A stretch of 64,000 bases of DNA from Lachnoclostridium sp. An169 (GTDB taxonomy: Bacteria > Bacillota > Clostridia > Lachnospirales > Lachnospiraceae), in NCBI RefSeq assembly GCF_002160525.1, contig NZ_NFKT01000007.1:1-64000 (forward strand), in the 5' to 3' direction. The position numbers and the translations under genes were made by a program. This document shows, one piece after another, positions 51,972 to 60,022 of the stretch (the stretch's first letter is position 1; the number at the start of each line of letters is the position of its first letter). The notes under the pieces are model-generated. The model had not been told where the DNA came from, did not search any database, and saw only the letters and a program-made list of their open reading frames with translations.

Positions 51972-52892
51972 TTACACTTTTTTCTTCTCCGGCAGCTGCG
52001 CCAGGATCACCGCAGCGAACACAAGCACACATCCGAACATCTCCCTGCCGGAAAGCCGCTCGCCGAGGATCACCCATCCGGCAAGTACAGAAAAGACAGA
52101 CTCCAGACTCATCAGAAGCGATGCCACCGTGGGGTCTGTTTTTTTCTGGGCGACAATCTGCAGGGTATAACCCACTCCGCTTGAGAGCACGCCCGCATAC
52201 AGGATCGGCATCCATGCAGACAGCATCCCGCCGATCTGCGGCTGCTCAAAGATCAGCGCCGGAATCCCGCACAGAATCCCGCTTACAAAGAACTGGATGC
52301 AGGACATGGACACGCCGTCAACCTTTGGAGAGAAATGGTCGATCACAAGAATATGTACCGAAAATCCCACTGCACAGAGGATCACGTAAAAGTCTCCCCT
52401 TGCAATGGAAAAACCTCCGTTGATACAGAGAAAATACATCCCCACAACCGCCAGGGCAACACCGATCCACACCTTTTTTCCCGCTCTCTTCCCCAGAAAG
52501 ATTCCGATAATGGGCACGATCAGTATATACAGTGCTGTGATAAATCCCGCTTTTCCCGCACTCGTATACATAATCCCGATCTGCTGAAGGGAACTGGCAA
52601 CAGCAAGCGCCGCACCGCAGCATATACCGCCGAGGAGCAGTGTTTTCCGCTCCTGCTTTTTCTCCGCCGCATGTTTCACCTTATTCTCATCCGGCAGAAC
52701 ATCCCTCTTTTTCTTTCCCCGGTTCATCACATATATAACCGGGAGCAGGGCAATTCCCCCTAAAATACTTCTTGCCGCGTTGAATGTAAACGGTCCCACA
52801 TAGTCCATCCCCACGCTCTGGGCTACAAATGCACACCCCCAGATAAACGCAGTCAGGACAAGCAGAAGATTGTTTAAGGTTCTGTATCTCAT
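51972..52892 (-). CDS. DMT superfamily transporter (EamA family)
   Basis: The 306-residue protein has ten predicted membrane helices in two EamA repeats, with FIWGCAFVAQ in the first and GVGYTLQIVAQKKTDPTVASLLMS in the second. A charged loop (about 60-80) separates helices two and three. Proteins of this class export amino acids or other small metabolites. The substrate cannot be told. It is convergent with murF. Confidence 0.9.
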   Translation of the reverse strand: MRYRTLNNLLLVLTAFIWGCAFVAQSVGMDYVGPFTFNAARSILGGIALLPVIYVMNRGKKKRDVLPDENKVKHAAEKKQERKTLLLGGICCGAALAVASSLQQIGIMYTSAGKAGFITALYILIVPIIGIFLGKRAGKKVWIGVALAVVGMYFLCINGGFSIARGDFYVILCAVGFSVHILVIDHFSPKVDGVSMSCIQFFVSGILCGIPALIFEQPQIGGMLSAWMPILYAGVLSSGVGYTLQIVAQKKTDPTVASLLMSLESVFSVLAGWVILGERLSGREMFGCVLVFAAVILAQLPEKKKV

Positions 52893-52983
52893 CGTATTTC
52901 CTCTTTCCTTTTAAGTATGAGAAATATTTTAGCAAAATCATCCTCAAAGCCGCCCCGCTTCTCGGACCTTATTCTTTTAGATA

Positions 52984-53877
52984 TTAGGCTTCCAACATTG
53001 CCAGATAGCTGTCTAACTTTGTATTCACATACCCGGCAAACAACTTTTCCATCGCATTCAGATTATGTTTTACATAATATTCATCAAAAGCATTGTAATA
53101 AGCAACCCGATCTGTAAATTTAATATCAATTGGCGGATATCCCGCTTTCATCAGTTCCAGATTTACAAGCAACCGCCCAGTACGGCCGTTACCGTCTATA
53201 AACGGATGAATGCCTTCAAATTCAATATGGAACCGTGCGAGCCTGGGAATGATATGCTCGGTGCTGTTTCTATAAGCTTCCAGCAACTGCTCCATCTCAG
53301 GTTGAATAAGATAAGGCTGTACCGGTTCATGTTTTGCCCCCATAATTCTTACCGGAACTCTTCTGTAAACCCCACGGTCATCTTTTTTATCCGCCAGTAC
53401 CAGATAATGAATCTGCTTTATCACACTCTCTGATAATGGCACCTGCTCCTTTACCAGATCCCGTACAAAATAAAAAGCTTCTTTATGTCCGACCGCCTCC
53501 ATATGGTCTTTGAGAGGTTTTTGATCAATCGTGAGGCCGCGCAGCACCATATCTGTTTCCCGCAAGGTCAGCGTATTACCTTCAATCGCATTGGAATTAT
53601 AAGTATACTCCACCACAAATTCTTCTGTAAGCCGCTCTGTCTCTCCTTCTGTCAATGGGCGCCTGGTGTCCAATTCTGCTTTCTTTCGGTCAATCATCTC
53701 TAACAGACTTTCTGCAGATCTATATCGGCCATCCTCCGGTTTTTTTGCCTCTTCCGGAATCTTCCAACTACGTCCCACACGGATAACTCCCGGAATTTTT
53801 CCTTCTGAGCATAAGATTCGTACTCTTCTGTCTGAAATTCCCCACTTCTCTGCTGCTTGTTTTACTGAAATATACAT
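52984..53877 (-). CDS. Fic family protein with N-terminal DNA-binding domain
   Basis: The 297-residue protein has an N-terminal MerR/excisionase-type helix-turn-helix (about 1-50: ISVKQAAEKWGISDRRVR). The inhibitory helix reads SNAIEGNTL, and the Fic core has the catalytic motif HPFIDGNGRTGR. The family transfers AMP or another nucleotide group to target proteins, and the N-terminal inhibitory Glu normally blocks activity until removed. The DNA-binding domain suggests autoregulation through the direct repeats upstream. ATG at 53877 lies eight bases after GAGGTG; an in-frame upstream extension to 53901 has no site. There is no antitoxin gene next to it. Confidence 0.9.
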   Translation of the reverse strand: MYISVKQAAEKWGISDRRVRILCSEGKIPGVIRVGRSWKIPEEAKKPEDGRYRSAESLLEMIDRKKAELDTRRPLTEGETERLTEEFVVEYTYNSNAIEGNTLTLRETDMVLRGLTIDQKPLKDHMEAVGHKEAFYFVRDLVKEQVPLSESVIKQIHYLVLADKKDDRGVYRRVPVRIMGAKHEPVQPYLIQPEMEQLLEAYRNSTEHIIPRLARFHIEFEGIHPFIDGNGRTGRLLVNLELMKAGYPPIDIKFTDRVAYYNAFDEYYVKHNLNAMEKLFAGYVNTKLDSYLAMLEA

Positions 53878-53915
53878 AAGTATTTCACCTCGCTTAGCCA
53901 ATAATATACCCCATT

Positions 53916-53968
53916 ATCGGAATAATAGCAACGCCATCGGAATAATATTTAACGTTTATCGGAACAAT
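53916..53968. repeat. Three direct repeats upstream of the fic gene
   Basis: ATCGGAATAAT lies at 53916-53926 and 53936-53946, and ATCGGAACAAT at 53958-53968. The offsets are 20 and 22 bases, about two DNA turns. The first copy lies in the dyad ATTATCGGAATAAT. They lie 38 to 91 bases upstream of the fic start. Confidence 0.65.
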
Positions 53969-54020
53969 GCAACTGTTAAAAATCCTTCCGGTGAATTAAA
54001 CTTTGACGACTGGTTTGCAT

Positions 54021-54040
54021 TTTAAGGTTCATTTAAGGTT
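54021..54040. repeat. Two direct repeats with 11-base period upstream of the ABC exporter
   Basis: TTTAAGGTT occurs at 54021-54029 and again at 54032-54040. An 11-base direct repeat is typical for OmpR/PhoB-type response regulators, such as the one encoded 2.7 kb downstream. Confidence 0.6.
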
Positions 54041-54169
54041 ATTCCCATCTCCCCGAAAGGTTCCTCCTGTATCATAATCTCTGTCAGATAACCGCAGTAT
54101 TGCTTATCCGCCATACATCCGGCGCGCTGCGGATTATCTTTCATTGATTATCACCAGGAGGAATTTATC

Positions 54170-54880
54170 ATGTCTGAAACAATATTAAAACTCTCCCACC
54201 TTCAGAAAGGATACAGGAACTTTCCGGTGCTCAAAGACGTTTCTTTTCAATTGAGCAGAGGCCATATTCTCGGGCTGATCGGGAAAAACGGCGCCGGAAA
54301 GACCACCATGATGAAAACCATCCTCGGGCTGAACCGGGGATATCAGGGACAGATCGAATTTGACGGTGCCCCTCTGAAAACAGATGATCCGGATACCAGG
54401 AAGCGGATCGGCTCCCTTGTGGATGTGATCTTCTACGAGGACATGAGCGCGCGGCGGAACTTAAAGCTTCTCGCCATGCTGGACGGCGTCCTCTCCCCGA
54501 AAGAGGCGAATCAGAAAATTGATGAACTTCTGGAGTTCGTCGGACTCTCCGGATCGGCGGGAAAAAGTGTGCGCACCTTTTCCTTCGGCATGAAGCAGCG
54601 GCTCGCACTGGCGCAGGCGCTTCTCACAAGCCCGGATCTGCTGATCCTGGACGAACCCTTTGTCGGGCTTGATCCTGTGGGGATCGAGGATACAAAGTCG
54701 CTGCTTCTCTCGCTCAGCCGGGAACAGGGCGTTTCCATCATCTTCTCAAGCCATCAGCTCACAGAGGTATGCAGCCTGGCAGATGACATCGTCGTGCTCG
54801 CAGACGGTAAGATCCGGCTCGCAGACACCTATGCCAATATCAAAAATTCCGGAGTTTCCTTCATCGACCTGCTCCGGTAA
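54170..54880 (+). CDS. ABC exporter ATP-binding protein (BcrA-like)
   Basis: The 236-residue ATPase has Walker A GKNGAGKTT, signature RTFSFGMKQRLALAQAL, Walker B LLILDEPFVGLDP and the switch SSHQLTEV. It is of the short type that pairs with ABC-2 permeases, as in bacitracin and lantibiotic self-protection or signalling exporters. It starts behind AGGAGG. The permease gene follows 30 bases later. The 11-base direct repeats upstream suggest control by the nearby OmpR-type regulator. Confidence 0.93.
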   Translation: MSETILKLSHLQKGYRNFPVLKDVSFQLSRGHILGLIGKNGAGKTTMMKTILGLNRGYQGQIEFDGAPLKTDDPDTRKRIGSLVDVIFYEDMSARRNLKLLAMLDGVLSPKEANQKIDELLEFVGLSGSAGKSVRTFSFGMKQRLALAQALLTSPDLLILDEPFVGLDPVGIEDTKSLLLSLSREQGVSIIFSSHQLTEVCSLADDIVVLADGKIRLADTYANIKNSGVSFIDLLR

Positions 54881-54910
54881 ATATTCACTGTAAGAAAGGA
54901 TATCAAGACT

Positions 54911-55702
54911 ATGTTCTCATGGAAAGTACTGAAATCGGAACTCTATAAAAATATCAGCCGGAAAAGCACACTCATCCTGCTTATCCCGGCTGCACTTTCT
55001 CTGTTAATTGCCATCGGCGTCCGCAGCGGCGCCCTGGAGCTCACACTGACCACGGGAGAGACAGGCGCACTCTCCTGTATGGATTACCTGTTTCTCAGCT
55101 GGACCGTCCTCTCTTCCCTCGGAATCACGGGGATCATCCTTCTCCTTTTCTCTTCCTTCGCATTCTCCGGAGAGATCGAGCGCGGGCAGATCCGCCTTTA
55201 TCTCCTGCGGACAGGGAAGCGCTCCGGCGTCCTTCTTGGCAAATATCTGGCGTCGGTGATCTCCTCCCTTTGCTCTGTACTGGCTGCCCTTGCCTGCACG
55301 GTCATCTCCTACTACTGGCTGATCGCAGGTTCTTCCCTGGGAAACGGCGGATTTCATGGCTCCGCTGTCGGCGGGCTGGGCACGGGAGAGATTCTCGCTT
55401 ATATCGGGCTCGGTCTTGTGATGTATCTGCTGTGGATCTCCGTCACCTTCCTGATCGGTCTGTTCTGCGGTCCCTTTGTCACTTTCATCCTGTCCGCCGT
55501 GTTCCTCTACGGAGGAAATTATCTTGCCGCCCGGGAAACCGCATTTTCAAAACTGCTCCCCGCCTACTGGGGAAATCAGCTTCTGACCGGTGAATGGGAC
55601 TCGTGGCTTCCCGCCGCAGCCGCCACCGTTTTCCTGCTTCTCCTGGTCTGCCTGATCCTTGGCGCAGCCATATGGCGATTCAGCCGGATGGACATGCGCT
55701 GA
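54911..55702 (+). CDS. ABC-2 type exporter permease
   Basis: The 263-residue permease has six predicted membrane helices and an amphipathic Arg-rich N-terminus (MFSWKVLKSELYKNISRKST), then FSGEIERGQIRLYLLRTG in a cytoplasmic loop. It fits with the ATPase gene just upstream. The exported substrate is unknown; antibiotic peptides or lipids are possible. It is convergent with aroE; only 8 bases separate the stops. Confidence 0.85.
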   Translation: MFSWKVLKSELYKNISRKSTLILLIPAALSLLIAIGVRSGALELTLTTGETGALSCMDYLFLSWTVLSSLGITGIILLLFSSFAFSGEIERGQIRLYLLRTGKRSGVLLGKYLASVISSLCSVLAALACTVISYYWLIAGSSLGNGGFHGSAVGGLGTGEILAYIGLGLVMYLLWISVTFLIGLFCGPFVTFILSAVFLYGGNYLAARETAFSKLLPAYWGNQLLTGEWDSWLPAAAATVFLLLLVCLILGAAIWRFSRMDMR

Positions 55703-55710
55703 ACCCATTC

Positions 55711-56586
55711 CTAGGAAAAGAATTTCTCCAGAACCTCCTGCGCCGGCATTTCCTGTCCGGTGTAGAGCTCGAACGCCGCTGCTCCCTGCCAGAGCAGCAT
55801 GCCGATACCTCCCACCGCGGCGCGGCACCCTGCTTCCTTCGCCTTCCGGATCAGCAGTGTCTCCCGCGGGTTGTATACCACATCCGCCACGGCAAGTTCC
55901 GGGCGCAGGCAGCTCTCCGGCACGGGCATTACATTTTCCAGAGGGCTCATTCCGGCACGTGTGGCATTGATCAGAATATCGCTCTCCCCGATCACTTTCG
56001 CGAGAAGTTCTGTATCATCCAGATCGTTGATGCACACCTCTTCGATTGTCGGAACTGCGTTTCTGATCTTCTCCACCGTCTTCTCCCCGTTTGCGAAGAA
56101 CTCATCTTTCCGGTTGAAGATGGAGATCCCGGAGGCGCCGTCCAGAGCTGCCTGAACCGCGATTGCCGTAGCCGCGCCGCCTGTGCCGAGAAGGACGATT
56201 TTCTTCCCTTTGATCTCCACGCCGTGCTCCTTCAGGTTGCGGACGAATCCGATTCCGTCAGTGATGTGTCCCGTCAGAGTGCCGTCCTCTTCCACAACCA
56301 CGGTATTGCAGGCTCCCACAAGCTCTGCTGCCGGGGAAAGGCGGTCCACAAGCTGCGCCACCGCTGTCTTGCAGGGCATTGTCACATTGAATCCGCCTGC
56401 ATGGAGCGTGCGCAGGGCGTCCACGGCCTCTTTCGTCTTCTCCAGCGGTACGTCGAAAGCGAGGTAGGCGCTGTTGATCCCCAGTTTTTCAAAACTGTAG
56501 TTATACATGGCAGGGGAACCGGAATGTCCCACCGGGGAACCGATCAGTGCATATAATTTTGTGTGTCCGTCTATTCTTCTTTCCAT
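55711..56586 (-). CDS. aroE: Shikimate dehydrogenase
   Basis: The 291-residue enzyme reduces 3-dehydroshikimate to shikimate with NADPH in the aromatic pathway. The shikimate-site start LIGSPVGHSGSPAMYN, the catalytic Lys in NVTMPCKTAVAQL, and the cofactor loop GTGGAATAIAV are present. The residue before the catalytic Lys is Cys rather than the common His. The start is ATG at 56586, nine bases after AAGGAG; the longer frame to 56700 has no site. Confidence 0.93.
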   Translation of the reverse strand: MERRIDGHTKLYALIGSPVGHSGSPAMYNYSFEKLGINSAYLAFDVPLEKTKEAVDALRTLHAGGFNVTMPCKTAVAQLVDRLSPAAELVGACNTVVVEEDGTLTGHITDGIGFVRNLKEHGVEIKGKKIVLLGTGGAATAIAVQAALDGASGISIFNRKDEFFANGEKTVEKIRNAVPTIEEVCINDLDDTELLAKVIGESDILINATRAGMSPLENVMPVPESCLRPELAVADVVYNPRETLLIRKAKEAGCRAAVGGIGMLLWQGAAAFELYTGQEMPAQEVLEKFFS

Positions 56587-56743
56587 TTTGATATACTCCT
56601 TCCAGCAAAAAATGTTATACTTTTCTCTGTGCAGAACAGATCTGCAAAACACAGTTATTATAGCACATTCTCCGATGCACCGGAACACCTGCCGGAACAC
56701 TTTATCGAAAACCCTGCACTGATATATTTAGGAGGAAACCTTC

Positions 56744-57475
56744 ATGAATCACCGCATATTAATCGCAGACGACGAAAAGGAAATCTTAAGCCTTCTGCGC
56801 CTTTACCTTGAAAACGCAGGCTTTTCCGTCCTGGAAGCCACAGACGGCGAACAGGCTCTCGCCCTGATCCGCTCAGAGAAACCGGATCTTGCCATCCTGG
56901 ACATCATGATGCCGAAGATGGACGGCTATACCCTGATCCGCCGGATCCGCAGCGCCATGAACCTTCCCGTCATCATTCTGTCCGCCAAAGGGGAGACTTC
57001 CGACAAAGTCCTGGGGCTTGGCATGGGCGCGGACGATTATATTGCCAAACCCTTTGACGCCCTGGAAGTTGTGGCCCGTGTGGAGGCTAACTTAAGGCGC
57101 TTTTACCAGCTCGGTTCCCCCGTAACAGGACGGACAGGACATGCCGGACAGAATGAGCCGGAAAATGAGTCGGGCAGCCCGCTTATCCGGGTTCACGACC
57201 TGACTCTGGATACCGAGAAATGTATTCTCATAAAAAACGGAACGGCCATTGAACTTACATCCATCGAGTATAAGATGCTGCGGCTCTTCATGGAATCTCC
57301 GGGCAGGGTGTTTACGAAAAAGCAGATCTATGAGGCTGTCTGGGGCGAAGATTATTATGCGGATGACAACAACATCATGGTCTATATCAGCAAAATCCGG
57401 GACAAAACCGGAGAATATGAAGGAGGTTCCTACATCCGTACCATCCGCGGTCTCGGATACAAAATGATCTCATGA
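56744..57475 (+). CDS. OmpR-type response regulator
   Basis: The 243-residue protein has a receiver domain with Asp in LAILDIMMPKMDG and Lys in YIAKPFD, and a C-terminal winged helix of the OmpR/PhoB type (about 145-240, YIRTIRGLGYKM). The linker (about 125-150) has a Gly/Glu/Asn-rich insertion. AGGAGG precedes the ATG. The kinase gene overlaps its stop by four bases. It may bind the repeats at 54021-54040. Confidence 0.95.
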   Translation: MNHRILIADDEKEILSLLRLYLENAGFSVLEATDGEQALALIRSEKPDLAILDIMMPKMDGYTLIRRIRSAMNLPVIILSAKGETSDKVLGLGMGADDYIAKPFDALEVVARVEANLRRFYQLGSPVTGRTGHAGQNEPENESGSPLIRVHDLTLDTEKCILIKNGTAIELTSIEYKMLRLFMESPGRVFTKKQIYEAVWGEDYYADDNNIMVYISKIRDKTGEYEGGSYIRTIRGLGYKMIS

Positions 57476-58938
57476 AAAAGAAAACATTAAGCCAGTACAT
57501 TATCCGAAAATATGCGTCGTTCCTGATTGTCCTTGCCCTGCTCGTCTCCGTTATCTACAATGCGGTTTCCCTGTTTCTCTTCGGCACGGACATGCTGAAC
57601 ACCCGCGCCATTTTAGACGCCGCCACTTTAATTTCTTCCGACTATGAGAACACCGATATCTCCCTTCTGGATGATATCGGCGGGTGGATCGAGATTCTGG
57701 ATGAAAACAATCAGGTGATCTACACAAAAGGGACCGTTCCGGAGCCGAAAGACAGCTACACACAGTCTGAGCTTCTCACCCAGAACGCCCTGGGCTCCCT
57801 GCTCCGGGCGGACAGTTTCACCGTTGCGGGAGTGATCAATATCACCTACAAAGGGGATCCCGCTAACCGGCAGAAATACGCCGCCACCTACACTGCCTTT
57901 GAACGGGACGGCAAAACGCTGACCGGAATCGTCAAATTTCCCGCAGAAAATGTATCCGCAGGAATCACATTTATCAATCCCCGGGGAGAGCTTGCTGCCC
58001 GCTGGCACCTGACGGCGCTGGTGCTTGCCGCCTCTGTGATACTTCTTCTGCTCGCCTGCCTGCTCCGCTATTCCCATGTCATCCGGGTCCACCTGGCAGC
58101 TCCAAACGCCCGTCTCGTGGAAGGTCTGCGGGAGATCACAGCAGGGAACTACTCCTGTCACCTTGAACTGAATGCCGAGTACGAATACCGGGAGATCGAG
58201 GATTCCTTCAACCTTCTGGCGGACGAACTGAGACAGGCAACAGAGGAGAGGGACCGGCTGAACCGGGAGAGGCAGCATCTCTTAAGCAGTATCGCCCACG
58301 ACCTGAAGACCCCTATCACTACAATCCAGGGCTGTGCCCGCGCCCTCGCCGACCACATGGTATCCTCTCCGGAGCAACAGGAAGAGTATCTGGAAGCCAT
58401 CTGCCGCAAATCCGCCCATATGACGGAACTGGTCAATAAGCTTCTGGAATACAGCCGCCTGGAAAACGACAGTTTCCGCCTGACACTGCAGGAAACAGAT
58501 TTCGCTGAACTGGCACGCAGCTGCGTGATCGACTGCTACGACGCCTTTGAGAAAAATGAAATGACTCTGGACGTGGACATTCCCGACGCAGAGATTCTGC
58601 TGAATATCGACCCCACCGAGACCCGCAGGGTGCTCCTGAACCTGCTGAACAACAGCATTGTCCACAATCCGCCCGGCACAAAGGTCCATATAAGGACGAA
58701 AAAAGTCGAAAACTGGTGTATTTTTGAAGTCCGGGACAACGGCACTCCCATTCCTCCCGGGATCCAGGATTCCATCTTCGAGCCTTTCGTATGCGGCGAC
58801 CGGTCCAGACAGACCAGAAACGGCAGCGGCCTCGGTCTAAGCATCTGCCGGACAGTAGCAGGGAAACATGGGGGAGATGTATTTCTGAGAGAGGAAAAAG
58901 AGGGCGAAAAAAGCTTTGTGCTCAGGCTGCCTTTATGA
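57472..58938 (+). CDS. Sensor histidine kinase
   Basis: The 488-residue kinase has two membrane helices (about 15-40 and 180-200), an extracellular sensor region, HAMP-like linker, H box SSIAHDLKTPITTIQGC, N box LLNLLNNSIVHNPP, and the G boxes EVRDNGTPIPP and NGSGLGLSI. It phosphorylates the preceding regulator. The system resembles VanRS-like cell-wall or antimicrobial sensors by neighbourhood with an exporter. The ligand is unknown. Confidence 0.93.
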   Translation: MKKKTLSQYIIRKYASFLIVLALLVSVIYNAVSLFLFGTDMLNTRAILDAATLISSDYENTDISLLDDIGGWIEILDENNQVIYTKGTVPEPKDSYTQSELLTQNALGSLLRADSFTVAGVINITYKGDPANRQKYAATYTAFERDGKTLTGIVKFPAENVSAGITFINPRGELAARWHLTALVLAASVILLLLACLLRYSHVIRVHLAAPNARLVEGLREITAGNYSCHLELNAEYEYREIEDSFNLLADELRQATEERDRLNRERQHLLSSIAHDLKTPITTIQGCARALADHMVSSPEQQEEYLEAICRKSAHMTELVNKLLEYSRLENDSFRLTLQETDFAELARSCVIDCYDAFEKNEMTLDVDIPDAEILLNIDPTETRRVLLNLLNNSIVHNPPGTKVHIRTKKVENWCIFEVRDNGTPIPPGIQDSIFEPFVCGDRSRQTRNGSGLGLSICRTVAGKHGGDVFLREEKEGEKSFVLRLPL

Positions 58939-58988
58939 CAACCTGAGCACCTTAATAAGAAACGGGCGTTCCCCCGATACAGATCATT

Positions 58989-60002
58989 TCAAAGCAGATC
59001 AAGTAAAACCAACCGATCCCCATCCAGATCCTGTGCCCGCATATCTGCGCTGCGGACTGTGCTGTCATCATACGTCTTATAATAATACACCCCGGTCTCC
59101 GTATTCACACAGCAGGAATAAGTAGTGATATCATAAGTCCCCGCCTCCGTAATCACGGTTCCCCGCACCATCGCCACTCCGTCCAGGATGTGGAAAAACT
59201 GGGCGACGCTGCTCTTCTCATCCTCCGGCGCTCTGGAATTCCATTTCAGAAAGGCGGCGCGCACAAACCGGGAAGCGGAAGAGGCATCTCCCGGAAGCCC
59301 CAGTCCTCCCATTCCCTGGGCGTAAGTCTTCAGCGGGAGCCCCGGGGCAAAACGGTTCGCCGGACTTTCCGCCGTAAGATTCAGGTAATTGTTCATATTC
59401 ATACGGTGATACGCAAAAGGCGGATTATTCGTCAGCACGCCGAAGGGATTGTCATAAATCATCAGCCCCTCTTCCACCGCTTCAATGACAAGGCACCGGC
59501 TCCGGTCCGCAAGCATCCAGTGAAGCGGTGCAGGCGGCATGTTTTCTGCAAAGGCCCGGTTCGTCACAATCATTTTCCTCAGATACGGCTCCGCCTCGTC
59601 AACAGAGGCGCACCGGGAGAGAATCCAGGGGATGATCTCGAAGGACGCCACGCAGACTAAAGCGGCCGCTGATGATTCCGCCGTGCCGGCGCGTCCATTC
59701 TTTCCCGGTCCGGCTTCTGTCTCCTGCTGCCCCGCCGGCTCCTGATAAACTGCATTTCCCGGGAAGTTAAGCCCCGCCATGCCAAGTCCCTTTTCGTTCA
59801 CCGCCTCCGCATACAGAGGAAAGCTGTCATTGGCGGAAGCCATACCGATCATGGCATAATGCCGGGACGCTCCCGCGCCTTCCCGGAACCGGAGGGAAAA
59901 ATTCCGCGGCGTCACAACCACCTTTTCCCCGAAAGAACTGTCCAGATCCAGGTTCCGTCCAAAATAAAAACTCCCGTTTTCCCAGGTTATACATGTACAC
60001 AT
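58989..60002 (-). CDS. bsh: Choloylglycine hydrolase family protein, likely bile salt hydrolase
   Basis: The 337-residue N-terminal nucleophile amidase starts MCTCITWENG, so Cys2 becomes the nucleophile after Met removal. Arg and Asp lie in FGRNLDLD, Asn in GMAGLNFPG, Asn in VLTNNPPF and Arg in SASRFVRAAF; these match the bile salt hydrolase active site. A loop reads GMGGLGLPGDASSASRF. Between residues about 86 and 118 an added stretch of roughly 20 small and acidic residues is unusual. ATG at 60002, six bases after GGAGGTG, is required because Cys must be second; three codons upstream of it do not fit. The product cleaves conjugated bile acids. Confidence 0.9.
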   Translation of the reverse strand: MCTCITWENGSFYFGRNLDLDSSFGEKVVVTPRNFSLRFREGAGASRHYAMIGMASANDSFPLYAEAVNEKGLGMAGLNFPGNAVYQEPAGQQETEAGPGKNGRAGTAESSAAALVCVASFEIIPWILSRCASVDEAEPYLRKMIVTNRAFAENMPPAPLHWMLADRSRCLVIEAVEEGLMIYDNPFGVLTNNPPFAYHRMNMNNYLNLTAESPANRFAPGLPLKTYAQGMGGLGLPGDASSASRFVRAAFLKWNSRAPEDEKSSVAQFFHILDGVAMVRGTVITEAGTYDITTYSCCVNTETGVYYYKTYDDSTVRSADMRAQDLDGDRLVLLDLL

Positions 60003-60022
60003 GGATTTCACCTCCGCTCTTA

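Noticed and set aside
53916..53968. The three repeats as a small CRISPR array
   Set aside because: Repeats are only 11 bases and spacers 9-11 bases, with no cas genes.
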